Positions 4,833 through 6,407 of a DNA stretch of 6,407 nucleotides are shown one piece after another (the first letter of the stretch is position 1; each line of letters opens with the position of its first letter). Source of the stretch: Acidobacteriota bacterium (lineage in GTDB: Bacteria; Acidobacteriota; Terriglobia; Terriglobales; Acidobacteriaceae); contig JAJYBT010000160.1 of assembly GCA_021778875.1 (NCBI GenBank), forward strand, positions 1 through 6,407, given 5' to 3'. Made by a program: the position numbers and the translations under genes. The notes under the pieces are model-generated. The model had not been told where the DNA came from, made no database searches, and worked only from the letters and a program-made list of their open reading frames with translations.

Positions 4833-5972
4833 CTACACAACCGCCTGGCGGGTGTCGCGGGTTTCGCACTGGCTTCGGGAGACGAGCCGGAGAATCTCCG
4901 GCGCGATGGCGGGAAGCGGGAGCACGCGATGCGCGAGGCCCGCGGCAGAGACCGCGCCGGGCATGCCCCATATGGTGCTGGTTTGGCGATCCTGGGCAAG
5001 AACGGCGCCGCCATGCGCACGGATGGCGCGACATCCTGCGAGCCCGTCTGAGCCCATGCCGGTAAGAACGACGGCGAGAACGCCTGCTCCGAAGGCGGCG
5101 GCGGCGCTGCGGAAGAGCACATCGACGGCGGGGCGACAGTGGTTTTCCGGCGGGGTCTGGGTGAGGTGAAGTGTTGGGAACTGGCCTGCCAGAGCGGCGG
5201 AATGCACCTGAAGGTGCCAGTTGCCTCGGGCGATGTGGATGACACCGGGGCATACGCTTTCTCCCTGGGCAGCTTCGCGCACGCGCATGCGGCAGCACTC
5301 GGCGAGGCGCTCAGCGAGCAGCCGGGTGAATAACTCGGGCATGTGCTGGACGACCAGCACGGGAATCGGAAAGCTTGCGGGCAGCGTGGGCAGCAGGACA
5401 TCAAGGGCAGCCGGGCCGCCGGTGGAAACGCCGATGACGAGCACTGACGGCGCGGGCGAGCAGGGCTGCGCAAGCGGCGAAGCATGCACTACGGAAGGCC
5501 AGGACGGCACAGGCGTCTGAAGCGGAGCAGGAGAAAAGGCCGGCTGCTCCAGCACTGCGCCGGTAAGGGCGTGAATGCGCGGAAGAAGCTCGCGGGAGAG
5601 CTCGTGGAAGGCGGCTTCGCGGCCGTCCTGCCCGGCGGGCTTGGCGACGTAGTCCGATGCGCCGCCGGCAAGGGCCTCGATGGTGACGCGGGCCCCGCGC
5701 TGGGTGAGCGAGCTGCACACGACGACCGGCATCGTGTGACCGCGGGCGCGCAACTGTCTCAGGGTGGCAAGGCCGTCCATGACGGGCATTTCCACGTCGA
5801 GCACCACGAGGTCGGGGCGGAGGCTGTCGAGGATTCCCAGGGCCGACTGCCCGTCGGCGGCCGTGCCTGCAACTTCGAGCGCGGGGTCGGCGATGACGAC
5901 GGAGCGCAGCAGGCTGCGCATAACGGCGGAGTCGTCCACGATGAGAATGCGGGCGCGCCGGACGTGGGGCAT
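4833..5972 (-). CDS. cheB: Chemotaxis response regulator protein-glutamate methylesterase CheB
   Basis: The product is 379 aa. The receiver domain (about 7-125) has acidic residues D13/D14, phospho-acceptor D59 in VVLDVEMP, S87/S88 and K111. A Pro/Ala/Ser-rich linker (about 140-172) joins it to the methylesterase domain (about 175-362). The catalytic triad is visible: S183 in GVSTGG, H210 in VVQHMP and D309 in TGMGSDG, along with the family motif PPENHCRPAVDVLF. CheB removes methyl groups from, or deamidates, receptor glutamate and glutamine sites after phosphorylation by CheA. Its ATG at 5972 follows the cheY stop by 3 nt, and GGAG (5982-5985, minus strand) inside the cheY end lies 9 nt upstream. 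The C-terminal 15 residues are basic and probably disordered. Confidence 0.96.
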   Translation of the reverse strand: MPHVRRARILIVDDSAVMRSLLRSVVIADPALEVAGTAADGQSALGILDSLRPDLVVLDVEMPVMDGLATLRQLRARGHTMPVVVCSSLTQRGARVTIEALAGGASDYVAKPAGQDGREAAFHELSRELLPRIHALTGAVLEQPAFSPAPLQTPVPSWPSVVHASPLAQPCSPAPSVLVIGVSTGGPAALDVLLPTLPASFPIPVLVVQHMPELFTRLLAERLAECCRMRVREAAQGESVCPGVIHIARGNWHLQVHSAALAGQFPTLHLTQTPPENHCRPAVDVLFRSAAAAFGAGVLAVVLTGMGSDGLAGCRAIRAHGGAVLAQDRQTSTIWGMPGAVSAAGLAHRVLPLPAIAPEILRLVSRSQCETRDTRQAVV

Positions 5973-5975
5973 GGT

Positions 5976-6344
5976 TCAGTTCTCCACCAGGTCGAGCATG
6001 GCCAGTTTCTCGGTGAGCGCTTCATCGTCAAAGGGCTTCATGAGGTATTCGTCTGCGCCGGCTTCGAGCGCGCGCAGGATGCATTCCTTTTCGGCCTCGG
6101 TGGTGACCATGACGACCCGGACGGAGGTGAAGCCGCTGGCGCGCATGCACTGGAGCATCTCGAAGCCGTTCATGACGGGCATATTCCAATCGACCAGGGC
6201 GAACTGGAAGGGGCCGGCGGAGCGGAGCAGGTCGAGTCCGGTCTGGCCGTCGGCGGCCTCTTCGCACTCGATACCCATCTCTTCAAGGAGGCCGCGGAGA
6301 TAGCCGCGCACGAACCGGGAGTCATCGACAATGAGGGCACGCAT
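5976..6344 (-). CDS. cheY: Single-domain response regulator CheY
   Basis: The 122-aa product is a stand-alone receiver. The Mg-binding acids are D7 and D8, the phospho-acceptor is D52 in FALVDWNMPVMNG, the switch Thr is T81 in VMVTTEAE, and K103 in LMKPF is the conserved lysine. The spacing from T81 to K103 (22) equals that of E. coli CheY. There is no output domain, so it acts by protein contact, presumably on the flagellar or pilus motor or as a phosphate sink. GGAAGG (6353-6358, minus strand) sits 8 nt upstream of the ATG. It is the first complete gene of the cheY-cheB-cheR set here; the gene before it ends 15 nt upstream. Confidence 0.93.
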   Translation of the reverse strand: MRALIVDDSRFVRGYLRGLLEEMGIECEEAADGQTGLDLLRSAGPFQFALVDWNMPVMNGFEMLQCMRASGFTSVRVVMVTTEAEKECILRALEAGADEYLMKPFDDEALTEKLAMLDLVEN

Positions 6345-6359
6345 GGGGTCTGCCTTCCG

Positions 6360-6407
6360 TTATGCAGCGCGGGCCGCGCCCAGGCGTATGGGATCAAGAC
6401 GCTCGGG
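6360..6407 (-). CDS. C-terminal end of an upstream gene (15 codons)
   Basis: Reading leftwards from the window edge, one frame gives PERLDPIRLGAARAA followed by TAA (6360-6362). The stop is 15 nt before the cheY start and the strand is the same, so this is probably the preceding gene of the chemotaxis operon (a receptor, CheA or CheW would be usual). The fragment is too short to identify. Another frame is open here but runs on out of frame through cheY and is a shadow. Confidence 0.5.
   Translation of the reverse strand, partial: PERLDPIRLGAARAA

Noticed and set aside
4444..5169. A 241-codon plus-strand frame across cheR and cheB
   Set aside because: It is antisense to two well-supported genes; its composition is that of a high-GC shadow and it has no motif.
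4831..5298. An N-terminal extension of CheR by 156 codons
   Set aside because: The extension overlaps cheB out of frame and is Arg/Pro-rich without CheR similarity. CheR of normal length begins at the ATG at 4830.
1..6407. A CRISPR array, rRNA gene or riboswitch
   Set aside because: There are no regularly spaced repeats with unique spacers, no rRNA-like sequence and no recognisable riboswitch core anywhere in the window.

Overview
The window reads as chromosomal DNA of a GC-rich Gram-negative bacterium. Gene style (a long acyl-carrier/acyltransferase fusion, a beta-barrel outer-membrane protein, a compact che operon) suggests Acidobacteriota (Terriglobia-like), but that assignment is inference from general resemblance. 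No marker gene in the window proves it.

Layout, left to right. (1) 1-1012, plus strand: the 3' part of a fused lipid-metabolism protein. It begins inside an acyl-carrier domain, just before the DSL serine that carries phosphopantetheine, and ends with a PlsC-type acyltransferase domain. (2) 1025-1159: a tRNA-Leu(CAA) gene with a plausible promoter and an encoded CCA end. (3) 1142-2588: a visibly AT-richer insert of about 1.43 kb, bounded by a 19-bp exact direct repeat of the tRNA 3' end (1142-1160 and 2570-2588). It carries two minus-strand genes: an 80-aa orphan and a 217-aa protein with a DUF4145-like C-terminal half. A 23-bp exact direct repeat lies just inside both ends (1205-1227, 2460-2482), and a smaller iteron/inverted-repeat structure lies at 2485-2523. 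There is no integrase gene. This looks like a minimal, non-autonomous or decayed tRNA-targeted integrative element. (4) 2703-3893, minus strand: a secreted outer-membrane beta-barrel protein whose C-terminal part resembles PagL lipid A deacylase, with an HxSN...NPGID motif. (5) 4003-6344, minus strand: a tight chemotaxis cassette transcribed cheY-cheB-cheR, with gaps of 2-3 nt between genes. It is preceded by the last 15 codons of another gene entering from the right edge.

How the genes work together. CheY, CheB and CheR form the response and adaptation branch of a chemosensory pathway: CheR methylates receptors, CheB demethylates them under receiver control, and CheY carries the output. CheA, CheW and receptors are not in the window and would be expected beyond the right edge. 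The acyltransferase fusion and the PagL-like protein both concern acyl chains of membrane lipids but are separated by the island, so no functional link is claimed. The most notable part of the window is the integrase-less tRNA-Leu island with its preserved attachment-site architecture.
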